Shown: positions 1 to 12,561 of the stretch, piece by piece
How positions within the stretch are numbered: position 1 is the stretch's first letter
Layout of the letters: each line of letters starts with the position of its first letter
Source: Loxodes magnus
Taxonomy: Eukaryota; Ciliophora; Karyorelictea; Loxodida; Loxodidae
DNA length: 64,000 nt
Assembly: GCA_946699065.1 (NCBI GenBank)
Contig: CAMPDV010000502.1
Location: 62,001 to 126,000 of the forward strand
Direction of reading: 5' to 3'
The notes under the pieces: model-generated
What the model saw: the letters and a program-made list of their open reading frames with translations, nothing else
Told to the model about the DNA's origin: nothing
The model's database searches: none
Translations under genes and position numbers: made by a program

Positions 1-1653
1 TAGTTATTTAATCAAATTTGTGATTATTAATGTTAAGTTTAAAACTGCTTTTTCGATTATTTTGACTGTTAAAATAGTTCTATTTGTTTAATCCCTAATT
101 TAGATTACTGCTCTCAATAATGTTAAAGTGATTGAATTAATGATGAAATATGTGATTATGATTGTTATAACTTAAACTGCTCTTATGATGGATAAGATTG
201 TGCTTTTTAAAATCGTTATTAAGATAATTGTACTTGCAATTAATTACTTAGATATAATAAAAATTGTGATTCTTAATGCCTAACCAAGGAATGTCATTAT
301 GATTGACCAGATTGTAGTTACTAAAAGTGTAGTTAAAATTGTTATTGATCATGAGTTTACGATGGTTAATGTGATATCTCTTGTAATGTTAGTTCTTGTG
401 ATTATGATGGAGGAGATTGTATAAATGGTGTGAAAGGAATTAAAGTTAATGATGATATATGCGAGTAGAAAGGATGCCCTAAATATTGAAAAGGAGATAA
501 AATGTGCGATTAGAAATGTAATATACCTGAATGTAATAATGATAATGGAGATTGTTCTAACTGTACTTGCTCTAAAAATATAATAGGAAACAATGAATGT
601 GACAAAGAATGCTTTACAATAGATTGTAAATTCGATGCAGGAGATTGTGATCATTAGTTAACTTACTGAAATCTTTGTGCATAAAAAGGCTGCATTAACT
701 AAAACATCTAAAACTTAGTATGTAACCAAGAGTGTAATTTAATAGAATGCAATTATGATAATTTTGAGTGCATAGATAGTGATATCAAGATTAAGTAGCA
801 AAAGTGTCTAGAAACAGGCTGTTAAAGCATATCATTTTTATATAATGGAATATGTGACTAGAAATGTAATAATGAGCAGTGTAGTTATGATGGAAATGAT
901 TGTAAGTATGTCCAAACAAAATACAGAAAACAATGTAAATTTTGAAACTTATAAAGATGTGCTTATAATAACTCTTTATGAGATAGATTGAATTTTACCT
1001 CAGGAATTCTCATGGCTATTATATTAGTTGTTATAATGATATATTTTATTATATTATTGATGTTAAAAAAAATAAAGAGGAAATAGTTTATTTAAAAAAT
1101 AGAATAAGCAAACTTAGAAAGTTATTCTTAAGGTAAGATTTTTAAATTTAGTGAAGAATAAAATTAAGAAAAAAGTCCTATATTCTTATGAAATAGATAG
1201 CAATCCTAAATACTTGCAAATAAAGCTTTCAATTTAAAAGGAAATTTTTTATTTAAAATAAAATAGTTAAAATGCTTCGTAACCTCAATTGCAAGAAATT
1301 TGAAAGTAAATTCTAACTAGGTATTAAGTGAGTTGAATGTATAGCAAAAGGAAGAAATTTTGAATACTTCGAAAGATGAAACAAAAGAATTTGATAAATA
1401 GAAATAACTAAATCTTTATCTTAAAGAAACAGAAAAATAAGACTGAACACTTTAAATAGATTTAGCAAAAATATCCAAGAAAACTAATCTTTAATGAATT
1501 AAACTAATTCCATTCATGAAGATTCTTATATCTAAACTTATCAAGAAAAACTTTAAATAAGTGATCGAAAATAGATAAAGAAGTGAAAGAGGAACGAATT
1601 TGAGCTTATCTCATTCAATACATTTTTAACTTTTATTTAACATCTTAAATTGA
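1..1653 (+). CDS. LNR (Notch-type) repeat membrane protein, 3' part
   Basis: Frame 1 is open from the first base, so the 5' end lies outside the window. About 340 residues hold repeated cysteine modules of LNR type (CDxxCxxxxCxYDGxDC), ending near position 900. One hydrophobic span follows (about 1010-1065, ILMAIILVVIMIYFIILL), then a basic, Gln/Lys/Glu-rich tail of about 190 residues, presumably cytoplasmic. The juxtamembrane segment KYRKQCKFWNLQRC matches the equivalent place in the giant LNR protein at 36-46 kb (KYRKKCKFNSVQRC), so the two are paralogues. UGA is read as Trp several times (for example YWSWVYDGQC). The end is the UGA at 1651-1653, 25 bp short of a possible convergent stop; an earlier stop at 1446 or 1497 cannot be excluded. 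Whether the missing N-terminus is also a channel is unknown. Confidence 0.75.
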
Positions 1654-1678
1654 TTAAAGATTAAGGAACTTTAAGATT

Positions 1679-2627
1679 TCACTTGATTTTATAAATTATC
1701 GTTTGAGTCTCATAAATGTTAACCTTTTACCTTTCGATATAATCATTCAAAATAATAAATAATCAGTTAATATATCCTTACTTTAGTTTTTTGCAAGAAC
1801 ATTAAGACAAAATTTTGCATGATTTCTTTTTAAGAAGGTTGTTTATAATGGCTTTAGACCCTTTAATCAAGTCCGCTCTTCATTTATATTACAATCATCT
1901 TAATACATTTTTAAATGATTGATGTTTCTTATAAATAAAATCCAGTGTATATATAAACCTTCTCTTGTTAAATTAGTTAATTTTGATATACTTGTTAATA
2001 AGCACATAAATTAGTTTAAGGTAATATCTTTAACTAGTTTATATTCTGAAAGTTCCATTTCATACAGAAGTAATAGCTTAAAAAATTCTATTAGTCTACT
2101 CTTTGAAATTTTCTTTTTTATTTCTAAATATTTTTATTTATAGTCAGTTGTTTGCTATAGCTAAAGATCTCTATATCACTACTGTCCTTGCATTTTATTA
2201 CAATTCATCATTTAAATCGAATAATAATTTGATCCGGTAGCTTTAATATTAGCTCTGACAATTATTTTTATCTAATTTTAAATTCAAACGCTATCTCTCC
2301 TTTCTGATACTTTAATATCAATGATATACTCCAGTTATATTATATACTTTTATGCCATACTAAGCTAAACAAGACGACTTACTGAATCAAGTAGTGATTT
2401 TCGCTTTTTAATTAAGTTAAAATCTTTCTTTTAGTTAAATTTGATTTTCAATTTTTCTCTAGCATTTACTAAATTTCTTAAAAGCAATATCATTATAATC
2501 ATATATAAGCTCAATATCTTTCAATTAAATCTTGTAATCTCATTTTAACTTTTCGATCGTATTTTTTCATCTTAACCAATTAATTTACAGAATTTCCTTT
2601 TTGGTCAAACTTTTCTGAGTACTTTTT
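1679..2627 (-). CDS. possible hypothetical protein, frame uncertain
   Basis: The plus strand is T-rich here, as expected over a minus-strand gene. One minus frame begins with ATG at 2627 (MKKYSEKFDQKG) and stays plausible through motifs such as KGEIAFEFKIRQKQ. A second frame, ending at a UGA whose complement is 1679-1681, also reads well (TKKEILQINWLRWKNT), so an intron or a wrong frame is possible. I do not recognise a family. The stop would face the stop of the LNR gene at 1653, and the start would diverge from the plus gene at 2874. Confidence 0.3.
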
Positions 2628-2873
2628 CATTTATCTTCATAAGTTTCTTAACTTGATTTTAAAAATACACTAAGATAGATAAAAATGATAATTAATTTTC
2701 TAACTATATGAGAAATTTTTAAATTCCAGGCTAAGTATAACTAGATTTATTTCTGCTGATTTTATAAATTTAAAATGTATTATAAATTAAAAAATAAATA
2801 TACACTTGCTTGTTTACTCTTTTAATATTTTTAAATTATTTATCTTATATTGTTTAACTAGAAATGTTTAGAT

Positions 2874-4948
2874 ATGATAATTAATTTTATCAAGGCGCTA
2901 AATATATTAACTATTTTTAATGTTTTTGTGGCATTTTTTCATTTCTTTGCTTTTTGGAATTCTTATTATCTTTGCTTTTTATTTTTCCGAGCTATCAAAT
3001 TTGATTTCTCTTCATTTTTTGCATTTCATTTCTATTTCCTTAATCTTAAAAATCTAATTCTCTCTCACTCGTAATTTTAAAATCTTATGATTTCATATAT
3101 AATTTATTAGAAGCTTCTGAAATTTAGATATTGCAATTATTACAAAATTATGATATTTTTATAGTATTTATTTGAGTCCTTGATTCTTTATTCATTTATT
3201 AAGAACAAACTAACTTTCAAAATACTTGCAAAAGCTAAATTAAACTTCTTGTGTATTGCATACCTAAATTTTAGATTGATTGCATTGATTAGGCAATTTA
3301 ACTTTAAAATTTCTTGTTAAAGAAATCTCTTATTACAGCTCTAAACTCAGATAAGAGATTTGAGTAATTAATATTATGATAAGTTAAAAAGTATCAATCT
3401 TAAAGGAAAAAATCATTTTCAAAAATTGTTATTTGGACTTAATCTTATAATATGTCTTTAATTTATACTTTTGCTTAAACTTTACTCATTACCAATTTTT
3501 CCATTCAAAACCAAAGTAACTAAGTTTGACTAATATAATCGAGAAGTATTTTTTGTCTCAATTCTAGTAATTTTACATAGTAAATTAATTTTTTATCCTC
3601 TTTGAGCATTAAAAATTTCCTTTATTTCTCTTAACTATTTTAGAAATAATCTTAATTATAACTTTCTTTATTGATCCTTTAGTTTAGCTATCTAAAGGAG
3701 TTAGTTGTAAATAATCTGCTTTTCTAATATTTTTCTTTTGTTCTTTATGATAATTAATATTTCAATATCACTTGAAGGATCTAATATCTATTTGGCTTGT
3801 CTTGCTTACTTTAATAATTTTAACTATCCAATTGATCAAACTTTGGAGCATTTATCTTAATCTGTTTTTTATTCGAACTTTAATTAGGATAATTTCACTT
3901 TTCTAATATCTTAAACTAATCTAGTTAATCTCTATTTTGCTGGATAGTTCAGTCTGCTTAGTTTAACAAAGCTATTGTATTTCTTGAGCTATCTTTTAAT
4001 TATTGTTGGCAGATCTTGTTTTTCTTTTAAATAATCTAGGGAATATTTGATTACTTTCCAGACAAGTTTCTTCAAAATTATTTGGAGGAAAATGTATAAG
4101 AAAGTTAATGGAAATGTAACTGTCTTTAACTCCCTCCAGTTCTTTTACTATTTATTAGTAGTAAACTCTTTAAAAAGTACTCAGTGGATCTGATTAATAG
4201 CTAGCTTTCTAAATATTCCTATAATTATTCCAACTTTCAATTCTATCCTTATGGATCTTTATTCTCTTTACTTAATTTACTATTCTATTATTTTAAATAG
4301 TACAGAATAAGATATTTCTAAGTAAACTAAAAAACAAGGAAACTCAGATTTTGAAATTATCAAACTTTGGAGTTAAAAAAATGTAGAAACTTGTTAAAAA
4401 ATTAAGAAAAAGGGGTAGAAACACTAAGCCTGACTATATAGGAAGTTACATTATATTATCGGTAGAAAATATTGGTTCAAGCTATTAAATTAGCTTCTAT
4501 AGTAACTAGTAAAAAAGAAAGAATAACCATTCCAAATTTCTATTTAAAGAGCAAGAAGTTAAGTTAAAATATAAGGAAGCAGGCTAATCAAGCAAAAATA
4601 GAGTTAGAAGGAGAACTAAAATAAGAAATAGAAAGATAAAGATAAAGTTAAAGCATAATTAGAATAAAGATGAATAGTAAGTAATAGGTTACTACTGTGA
4701 TTGCTAAACTATTGCATTAGTATTAATAAAGAATAGCCTAATAGCTGTAAAAGCCTTTCTAGGTAAAGTGTATATAGCGTAAATTTAATGCTGCCTTTAT
4801 ATTCAAATATAGTGTAGTTATAAAGTTGTTGTTAGCATATTTGTATGAAGATAAAAATTTGGCTTCCAATTTGAGACTAATATAAAAGTCTTAGCATTGA
4901 GAATAACTTTTCTAAAATAGATCGGAATCATTAAGCAGAAGCAGTTGA
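2874..4948 (+). CDS. large membrane protein with basic/coiled C-terminal region
   Basis: ATG at 2874 opens a hydrophobic N-terminus (MIINFIKALNILTIFNVFVA...) in frame 3. From about 3060 onward frame 2 is the coding-like frame, so a short intron near 3060-3110 is inferred but not placed. Frame 2 continues through hydrophobic stretches and then a charged region with coiled-coil character (QAKIELEGELKQEIERQRQ, near 4580). UGA at 4946-4948 is the preferred stop; if it is Trp, the next stop is near 5147, inside the convergent hydrolase gene. No family recognised. Confidence 0.45.
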
Positions 4949-5023
4949 AATAGTTTATAGATCTAAAAATTTAAAGTTCTAAAGGAAGTTTAAAATAACT
5001 CTCAACTTAAAAATAAACTATCA

Positions 5024-5995
5024 TCAAGATTTGGTGTTTATATAATTAACCCACTAAATGCTATTTTGTATTATCTAAACTGCCTCTGGTTCTCTAAAGG
5101 CTAAATGCCACATTCCTACTTAGTATAGTAAAAGTCTTTCCTATACTTGTGAGTTTCTAATCAGTTGTCTTGATAGTTGCTCGTCGCAGTATTTGTCCAT
5201 CCCTCCCTGAATTAGTAAAAAAGGAGATTTCAGCAGTTCGCATATTATCTTGCTCTGTCTTAGGTACCTTCCTAGTGTAAGGTATGTTTCAGCTGAAATT
5301 TTGCCTTAGTAATTACTTTCATCTTCCCGCCACATATCTTATACAGCAGGATTACGACTCATTGGAAAATCATGATAAGGCTATCTAAAAACTTTTGCGT
5401 TTTTCATGCAGCATTTGCTTAATAAATGAAGTTTACAGGAATCTAAATCTTTGAAAGGCAAATGCTACAGCCAAGGCTAAGATAAAATGCAGCCAGAAAT
5501 TAAATTAGGTATTTCAACAGCAACATGCATTGCAATATTAGCACCTAAGCCTTGTCCTAATAAAAACGTTTTTAAATGCTCTCTTCCGTTTTACATAAGT
5601 GTTATTATTTCAATTGCATCTTCAATAGTATCATCTGGTAAAAATGATCCTTAAGCTCCAGGCGAAAAACCATGGCCTCTTCAATCAAAAGCAAAAACAT
5701 CATATCCATCTTAAGCAAACAAGAACCCTGGATAAGCAAGTTCATTAGAGTGACTTAGCCAAGGATGCCTATATTAGAAATATTACAGCATGAGGATCTA
5801 TCCTTTCACCTTCTTTTCTTGAGAAGAATGCTTATAGATCCTTAAAGGCTAATTCTCCCAAACTCTTTCAGGAAACGAAAGACCATAGCCAGGAATTAGC
5901 TCTCTATCCTATTCATTAGGTTTTAAGTTGTTCAAAGTGTTCTTACGTATAATAGCTAAATTAGAATGAACTTGTTAGTTTTCTTCAATTTACAT
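5024..5995 (-). CDS. alpha/beta-hydrolase (monoacylglycerol lipase-like), nucleophile Ser replaced
   Basis: The 323-residue protein starts MQIEENQQVH and follows the lysophospholipase/monoacylglycerol lipase layout: HPWLSHSNELA, then YDVFAFDWRGHGFSPGAQG with the Trp encoded by UGA, then the elbow LLGQGLGANIA, the acid segment LLIQGGMDKYCDE and the histidine segment YQVGMWHLAF near the C-terminus. The family normally has GxSxG at the elbow; here it is G-Q-G-L-G, so the catalytic Ser is Gly. Asp and His are kept. It is therefore either a non-catalytic member or has another role. The UGA stop at 5024-5026 faces the plus gene ending near 4948. Confidence 0.85.
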
Positions 5996-6290
5996 CAATA
6001 TACTATTATTGAATCTTATCTTACCTGACTTATTTAGTACTCTTATTAAACTAGATATTAAACTAGATATTACACTAGTATAGCTTCAACCTTATATATG
6101 ATAGAACTTAATTTTAAACTAGGATATAATAGATTAGGCTAAATGTAGTACTGAGTATCTTGCTTATTAGCATGTGATAGAGAATAGCTGTATCTGGAGT
6201 AAATGAAAGGTGGTAATGATTTATAAGCTAAAATATGAAATTGATGAAAACTTAAAAGGCAGAAAAATAGAATGGTAATGATACAGAAAG

Positions 6291-7694
6291 ATGAATCTGT
6301 ATTATTATTCTTTAGCTATAAAGTATAAAGAATACTTACTTAGTTGTATATTTTATAGGTTTAATTATTATATTTAGTTATATGAATAAGTATGGTAAGC
6401 TTATCACATTTTAATTGCTTTTGAAAGGCTCGAAATAAATAAACCTTTTCAAAATCTTAAGGAAAGATAAATCAAGATAATGAATAATAAGGAACTTTAA
6501 ATTAGATCAAATCATGATATAATAAAGTGCTTATCTAGTGCAATAGTATTAAGATTTGTCTAGACGCATCTTAATTTTATTTAAAATAGTATAAAATTAA
6601 TAAAACTGGCGAGTTGTATCGTATGATTAAAATTATAGGATAATGGCCATTTTATTAGCTCTTAAATAAGCGATTTCGTTATTTCTTAAACCAAACAATC
6701 CATAATTTTGGCTATTTCACATTAATCAAAGAAATAATAGTACTTCTCAAAGCTTATTCCAAAGTATTTAGAGATATAAATATTTTTCATTCTTAATTAG
6801 GTAGAAAATTTCATTATTAATCCTAATTTTTTATAATTAAAACAGTTTCTTCTTCATTTATAAAGTGTTAAAAGTAAAATAGCTCCATGTTGATTTGTAT
6901 TTTAAATATATCTATAAAAATAGTAGAAATTCACTTCAGACTAATTTAAACTGAATATATTAATTAAAGATTTGATAGCTATTAATAGTATACTTTTAGC
7001 ATTCCATCTTCCTATAGTTGGTATTTAATTAAAAGATAAATCATTAGCATAGATTGCATATTTAGTGTTATGTTTCAGCAATAATAAGAAAATAAACTCT
7101 TTATATGTAAAATATTAATTGAAGCAAGGATTGAAAGATTATAGGCTTTACTACTCCTTATTCTTATTTAATGCACCTTAAATTAGAGTAGCTTAAATAA
7201 TATAAACATATATGATTTATGTATTCCATATTAATAATACAAGAGTAGATACTTTGAAGGAGTTTATAGATCTAATATATGAGATAATAACTACGTTATA
7301 AGAATCGCTAGCTTTAGTTCTTATTGATTATTTACTTTTTTCATGTCTTTTTGCAGTTAGTTTCACATATTTTAATCGCATTAATTTGATTCAATATCTT
7401 ACTCAGCCTCATTCTTACAATGGTGATTATATGTGTTGTTTCAATTCCTCTAATAAATCGGAAAACTTGATGTAATAAGCTTAACTCCTTTCTTATTCCT
7501 TTTCCATTTATAAAATATAAAGAATAAGTTTAGCCAAATACTTTGATACTAACGATTCTATACCAATCAATCGCTAAGCCACATATCATATCTATCCAAA
7601 CTAAATTGATTTCCCCTAAAATTATCTTGTTTACTCATTAATTACCAACTTATCAACTATTTAAAAATTAGCTTAGATAAGCATTATTAAGTGA
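6291..7694 (+). CDS. hypothetical protein, 467 aa
   Basis: A clean frame runs from ATG (MNLYYYSLAIKYKEYLL) to UGA at 7692-7694, with only two internal UGA codons (read as Trp) in 467 codons. Mixed alpha-helical composition with hydrophobic stretches around codons 190-330; the C-terminal 90 residues are polar (YFDTNDSIPINRQATYHIYP). No family recognised. It lies 48 bp upstream of the AGTRAP-like gene on the same strand. Confidence 0.6.
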
Positions 7695-7741
7695 TATAGT
7701 GAACTAAGAGGATTAAAGTATATCGGTTTATTTAAGAATTA

Positions 7742-8332
7742 ATGGTGAATTGTGAAATTTTAGCTCCTAAAATTTTTATATTCTGCACTTTTTTATCTAT
7801 TCTGACTTCTTTAGCACGTCCTGACTACAATTCAGCGCTTTTTATTTTTGCGTGGTTTTCTTGGAAGGAATCAGAGCGCATTATAAGATAGAGACTGTTC
7901 TTTCTGCTACTAATTACTGTTATAATAGACTCAATATGATTACTCTACTGGGGTCCTTTTTGGGATGATCAAGAGCTTGGTAATTGGGAGTCTGGATTGC
8001 ATCGATTTACGGTTGCAATCTCAATAGTTGGCTTTATATGTAAAGGAGTAGCATTAATTTTAGTAGGGATATCAGAGAAGAATACAATAGTAACACCTGG
8101 TATTGAAGTAAATAACATGACTAAAGGCTTTGCTACTAAATTTTAAATGTCTGATGTTATCTAATCATAGGGAGGTGTCGTTATGAACTAGTAGTTACTT
8201 AATGAACAATTACCTGGTCCAAAGTATTAAGGACAAGTACATTAATTTATGTTAATTAATATCAAACTTTCTTAGTCATTCTCAATCTTCACTTTCACAA
8301 AAATAAGACAGATAAAAGAGTTTATAGTCTGA
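7742..8332 (+). CDS. AGTRAP-like small multi-pass membrane protein
   Basis: 196 residues from ATG (MVNCEILAPKIFIFCTFLS) to UGA at 8330-8332. Four hydrophobic helices occupy about residues 6-120, with RPDYNSALFIFAWFSWKESERIIRQRLF and a WLLYWGPFWDD loop. The order of helices and the Trp/Asp loop resemble the AGTRAP family (PF06396), a guess from memory of the fold pattern. The hydrophilic C-terminus carries Gln-rich sequence ending near LPGPKYQGQVHQ; the last 35 codons look less protein-like and a 39-nt GT..AG segment there could be an intron. One UGA in the TM region reads as Trp (DSIWLLYW). Confidence 0.7.
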
Positions 8333-8429
8333 AAGATAACGTAATGGAAGTAATAAATAAAAGGGTAAGAATGGTTTACATGTTTTATTAGCTTAAATTA
8401 AATAGTTTAAAGTAAAAGTAAATAGTAAC

Positions 8430-8855
8430 TCACTTTAAAGGAATAAATCTTGAGCTGTGTGTTGCACCAATTCCAGGTCTTCCGTGTTTAACAGGCTTAT
8501 AGGTAATTGCAAATTCGCCTAAATAATGTCCAACCATATCTGGCTTAATCTCAACAGATGCAAAGGCTTTTCCATTATAAATAGCGATAACTGAATGAAC
8601 CATTTCAGGCAATACTATCATATTTCTGAGGTGGCTTTTAACAGCTTTGGGCTTCTCTCCTTATGGAGCATCTTTTACAGCTTATCTAACTTTTTTCAAG
8701 AAGCGTAAATATTTGTGTTTCAATCCTCGATTCATCTTTCTCCTTTATCTGGCACTTAATAGATCAACTAAATTTTCCTATTTCATCTCTAAAAGATCTT
8801 TGAGCTCGATTCCACGATATGTGTATTTCTTAAAAGTCCTACGCTCCACCTCCAT
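8430..8855 (-). CDS. RPS15: 40S ribosomal protein uS19 (RPS15)
   Basis: 141 residues, the usual eukaryotic length, from ATG ([18 protein letters not shown]) to UGA at 8430-8432. The C-terminal half is nearly identical to other eukaryotes: [38 protein letters not shown] and [19 protein letters not shown]. Small-subunit head protein near the decoding site. In-frame TAA/TAG codons fall at conserved Gln positions ([14 protein letters not shown]), which anchors the code reassignment. UGA is used only as the stop in this gene. Confidence 0.98.
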
Positions 8856-8905
8856 ATTATAATTATAAAACTTTCTAAAAATTTCTTAAGTCTGAAAACA
8901 GAAAA

Positions 8906-9055
8906 ATGGACGAGAAGCATACAAACAGCAAACCATAAAATTAGCATAACTAGTTTCAACACAATCAAGTAATTAAGCCATCATCTCACCAGTATACATC
9001 TTCGATACTCACTCTAATGACCTAGCACTTCATTAGAATCAATCAAATGGCTTGA
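8906..9055 (+). CDS. small hypothetical protein, possibly longer
   Basis: ATG 50 bp from the divergent RPS15 start opens MDEKHTNSKPQNQHNQFQHN..., a Gln/His/Asn-rich N-terminus followed by QYTSSILTLMTQHFIRINQMA and UGA at 9053-9055. If that UGA is Trp, the frame continues with a plausible acidic segment (RTLGDQVKWISGNEEFKDLF) near 9190-9250. No family recognised. Divergent arrangement with RPS15 suggests a shared promoter. Confidence 0.45.
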
Positions 9056-9366
9056 TCACTTAGTATTTAAATTAGCTATAATATAAATAAGCTTATACTT
9101 AGGTATATTTTAAAATATATGCTTATAGCCTAAAGTCTTTATATAGTATAACATAGTATGTAATATTAGCAAATACATTTAAGGATCTTAAGTAGAACTC
9201 TAGGAGATTAAGTAAAATGAATCTCTGGAAATGAGGAGTTTAAGGATTTGTTTTTTGATGATGGCAGTTGATGTGGGTGTATGAAGTGAAGTGATTGCTT
9301 AGTTATAAATATAGCTTTGTATCTTTAATTTTATTAAAAGACAAATTGTATAAATGAAAACGAGAT

Positions 9367-10683
9367 ATGGAGGTGGAGGACATATTTTGGATGATTAGCA
9401 TGCACTAACCATATAGAAAAGTTATGCTAAGTAATAACAGAGAATGCTACCAGCTTAAGATTCAATTTCTTTCTACTTGTAAGTATATTTTATGCAGACT
9501 TGCTTCTGAAGAAAGAATGAGTAGAGTTAAATCGGGAACGTAACTATCGAAGGCAATACAAATTCAATAAAACTGGTTTTTGTCTGAAGGAAAGAAGAAT
9601 GAATAGAAGGATCCTATTTAGTAAGAGGATGTCAAACCTAAAATTGATAAGCCGAAGAAAAAAAGAACTATAATCTAAACTACAGATCAAAAAAAACAAA
9701 CTTAGCAGTAAATTAGAAGTTCAAATTTACTGAAATAAAGCATTTAAAACAATAAGAAAATTATCTTATCATATAAAGAATAAAAAGAGAGGAACAAAAA
9801 GGTTAAGAAACAAGTTGAAGCTCTGTAGATGCTTTAAAATATTATAAACGAAGACTAAAGATTTGGGTCGAAGTAATAAAACTTAAATGGTAATTTTGTT
9901 TCCGAATCCCCAAAATAAATATCATCACCAATGAACTAATATATTCATGCTGTTTAATTCAGCCCTGATATGGAAAAATTCAAACTGGAGCATCTGGATA
10001 GTTTTTTTCTTGCCAAATTTCAATTTATTTCAGATTACCTTAAAGAAGGGCATTTTAAAGATAGTAAAAAAAGTAACCAGAAAAAATAAGAGGGAGCATA
10101 AGATAAAGCGCAGGCTAATAAATAAAAATTTAGAGCATCGAAAAGTAGCATTTAGCTTCCTTAAATTAACTTAAACGGTAATTTATCGTTTTAAGATTAA
10201 GTCTGGTAACAATAGCTTGTTAAACTCGAATAAATAGACAAAGAACTTATGCAAAAAATAGATCAGGAGATAAAGTAGCACTAAAAGTAGCAAGAAGAGT
10301 ATTAAAGAAGCCTTCAGAATTTTAAAAAGTTTATATAGAAGAGTCATAACCGTAAAAGGAATTAAGTATATGTAGATCCTAGAAGCAAATGGATGAGAGG
10401 ATAGGGAAATGATCCTGTTTTAAATTTGAGGATTAAATTAAGTAAAGATTAAGAAATTACTCATACTAACGAATCCAACTTTAACTAGGAATATCAAATC
10501 GACAAACCATTTTTAACAGAAGTAAAAAGCCTTCCTCTTTCTCCAAATTCAAGTATATCTACTAGGAATTAAAAGGTGTTTGATGTAATAAAGGAAAATT
10601 AAGAAATGGAAAAAATTCTCTATAGTCTATTTAAAAAGAAGAAGAACAGTATATAAGAAAATTTTTACCAGAAGTATATGTGA
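9367..10683 (+). CDS. Lys/Gln-rich coiled-coil protein, 438 aa
   Basis: ATG (MEVEDIFWMISMHQPYRKVM) to UGA at 10681-10683, with no internal UGA in 438 codons, so frame and stop are secure. The N-terminal 90 residues are mixed (YQLKIQFLSTCKYILCRLAS); residues about 110-330 are Lys/Gln/Glu-rich with coiled-coil character; the C-terminus has VDPRSKWMRGQGNDPVLNLR and ends KKKKNSIQENFYQKYM. Probably cytoskeletal or ciliary by composition only. Its stop faces the minus gene ending at 10753, 69 bp away. Confidence 0.8.
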
Positions 10684-10752
10684 ATTAGTCAATTGCTGAC
10701 AATATTACTTGCTTAATATAATTTCTTAAAAATATAATTTCATTCTTAACCC

Positions 10753-11367
10753 TCACGAATTATAGTTGCTCCAGTATTTTCATACTGGTTTTATAGCAAT
10801 GTAATATATATCAATATCTAATTTAATCATATCAATATGATTTCTAAAACGTAGTTATTCTATTTAATAGTTTTATATCTTATTAAGGCTAATTAATAGT
10901 TAGTTTATTACTTAAATTTATCTTAAGCATTCCATAATTTATCTATCAGCTTTTACCATTTTTCCAACTAACCTAATTTAACTTACTTTATTAAAACTCT
11001 TTATTTTTAGTTCCTTTTTGATTGTTTTACTTTTTTACTTTCTGATACACTATTATCTTCTATTAGCAACTTCGTGATATTCTAAACTAAGCTTCTTATC
11101 TCTTTACTTTATACAAAATATCTTTAATAAGGTTTATATAAGGAGATTGCCTTTTTGTAATATCTAGCACACATATTTGCTATTTTTATTTCTTTGATAC
11201 TCTATTCTTGATATATTCAGTTATTTTCTTTTATCCCTAAAGGAATATAAGCATGTTTTGCCACTATATACTTCTCGGCAATCAAACAAAGATGTTAATA
11301 CTTTAATAAATATTCTCTTTTTTCCTTTTTAAATCTAAATAAGATTAACATAACAAACCTTAGTCAT
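10753..11367 (-). CDS. basic hypothetical protein, 204 aa
   Basis: ATG (MTKVCYVNLIQIQKGKKRIF) to UGA at 10753-10755. A basic, helical protein with IQ-like spacing of basic and aromatic residues (YSFRDKRKQLNISRIEYQRN, EYHEVANRRQQCIRKQKSKT) and a C-terminus rich in Trp/Tyr encoded partly by UGA (IKPVWKYWSNYNS). Not recognised. Tail-to-tail with the previous gene. Confidence 0.65.
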
Positions 11368-11538
11368 TTTTATTAACTAGCTCTAAAAAATGTGATTATG
11401 GGATTTTTGAAAAGTCTTAAAGAAATTTACAAAAAAGAGGAAAATAAATGGTAAAATCTGATGTAATAGTATTATGATAATAGATGCTTATTACCTTAAT
11501 AGTGAAGAAGCATTAAGAATCATAGAAAGAAATATTAA

Positions 11539-12264
11539 ATGAAAGAAAGAATGCTATTAATTTAAATCCTTAATGCTCCTTAAGTCTTAGCATAACTAAT
11601 TTCCAAATTAGGATAACTAATTAAATAGAATTATTATTTTGATTTTAATACATCTTAAGAAGATTTTCATGCACTCAAATTAATAATATTTCGTTATACA
11701 GAAAAAACCTTAGAGGTAATTGATATTATACTTGAAAGAGCAGAATGGAACAAGAAACTAGAAATAAAGATTTAGAATCACAATGCAAGCTCTTTTTTTC
11801 TAAGTTTTATGAAATTCAATTTTATATCCTCATAAATATCCTAGCTAAGGACTAAAGTTTAAATTGAAGATAGTCATCAAAGGTACTATTAATTTAAATC
11901 ATTTTGGATCTTAGCTACTACGTAATTTATATAAGGTCTAGCTTTTATATTTCAGAATGAAACCTAAAGCTCATAAAACTAAACAAAAGGTTTTAGTTTC
12001 TGGAAACTCAAAAGTTTTAAAAGCATTAAGATGATCAGGGTATTATCCATGATATCGACCTCTTATATTTATATTTCTTGTTAAAAAAACAACTAAACAC
12101 TCTTATTAGTTAGAAACGTTAAGTACTATATATTAACTTAGTATTAAATGGGTGAGCAGACTTAGAAAAAAGAGAGTATAAAAAGCATTTCTTAACAATA
12201 ATTGGCTTAGTTATTATAAAAAAGTTATTTAAAAGATAGGATAAATTTATTGGTGCTATGGTGA
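11539..12264 (+). CDS. hypothetical protein, 241 aa
   Basis: ATG (MKERMLLIQILNAPQVLAQL) to UGA at 12262-12264. Segments such as EKTLEVIDIILERAEWNKKLEIKI and LRTKVQIEDSHQRYYQFKSF give the frame. No family recognised; the helical spacing recalls signalling helices of ciliate sensor proteins but this is weak. The 297 bp downstream to the HMG-CoA synthase stop remain open in the same frame, so the true end could be later. Confidence 0.5.
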
Positions 12265-12561
12265 AAGAATTCTAGCTATTTAAATGCTTCCTCTGTTTAG
12301 GTTTGCTAGTCTAGTATCAGGTTTTTTCATTACAATGATAGATAAAAAAATGTATTATAACATCCCTACTCATGAACTTAGATTTCATACATACCTGATT
12401 TTACCGGTATTTTTATTTAAAGAACGTAAGACATACTTATACATCTATGACTTAATATTCTAAGCTGAGTATAAAAGCAAGTAAAGTGTTTTAAATAAGG
12501 AAAATAAAAAGTAAAAGGATATAATATGATGAAACGATATTAACTTTTATTAATAGTCCAG

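Noticed and set aside
8647..8862. Plus-strand ORF opposite RPS15
   Set aside because: Antisense to the conserved ribosomal protein gene.
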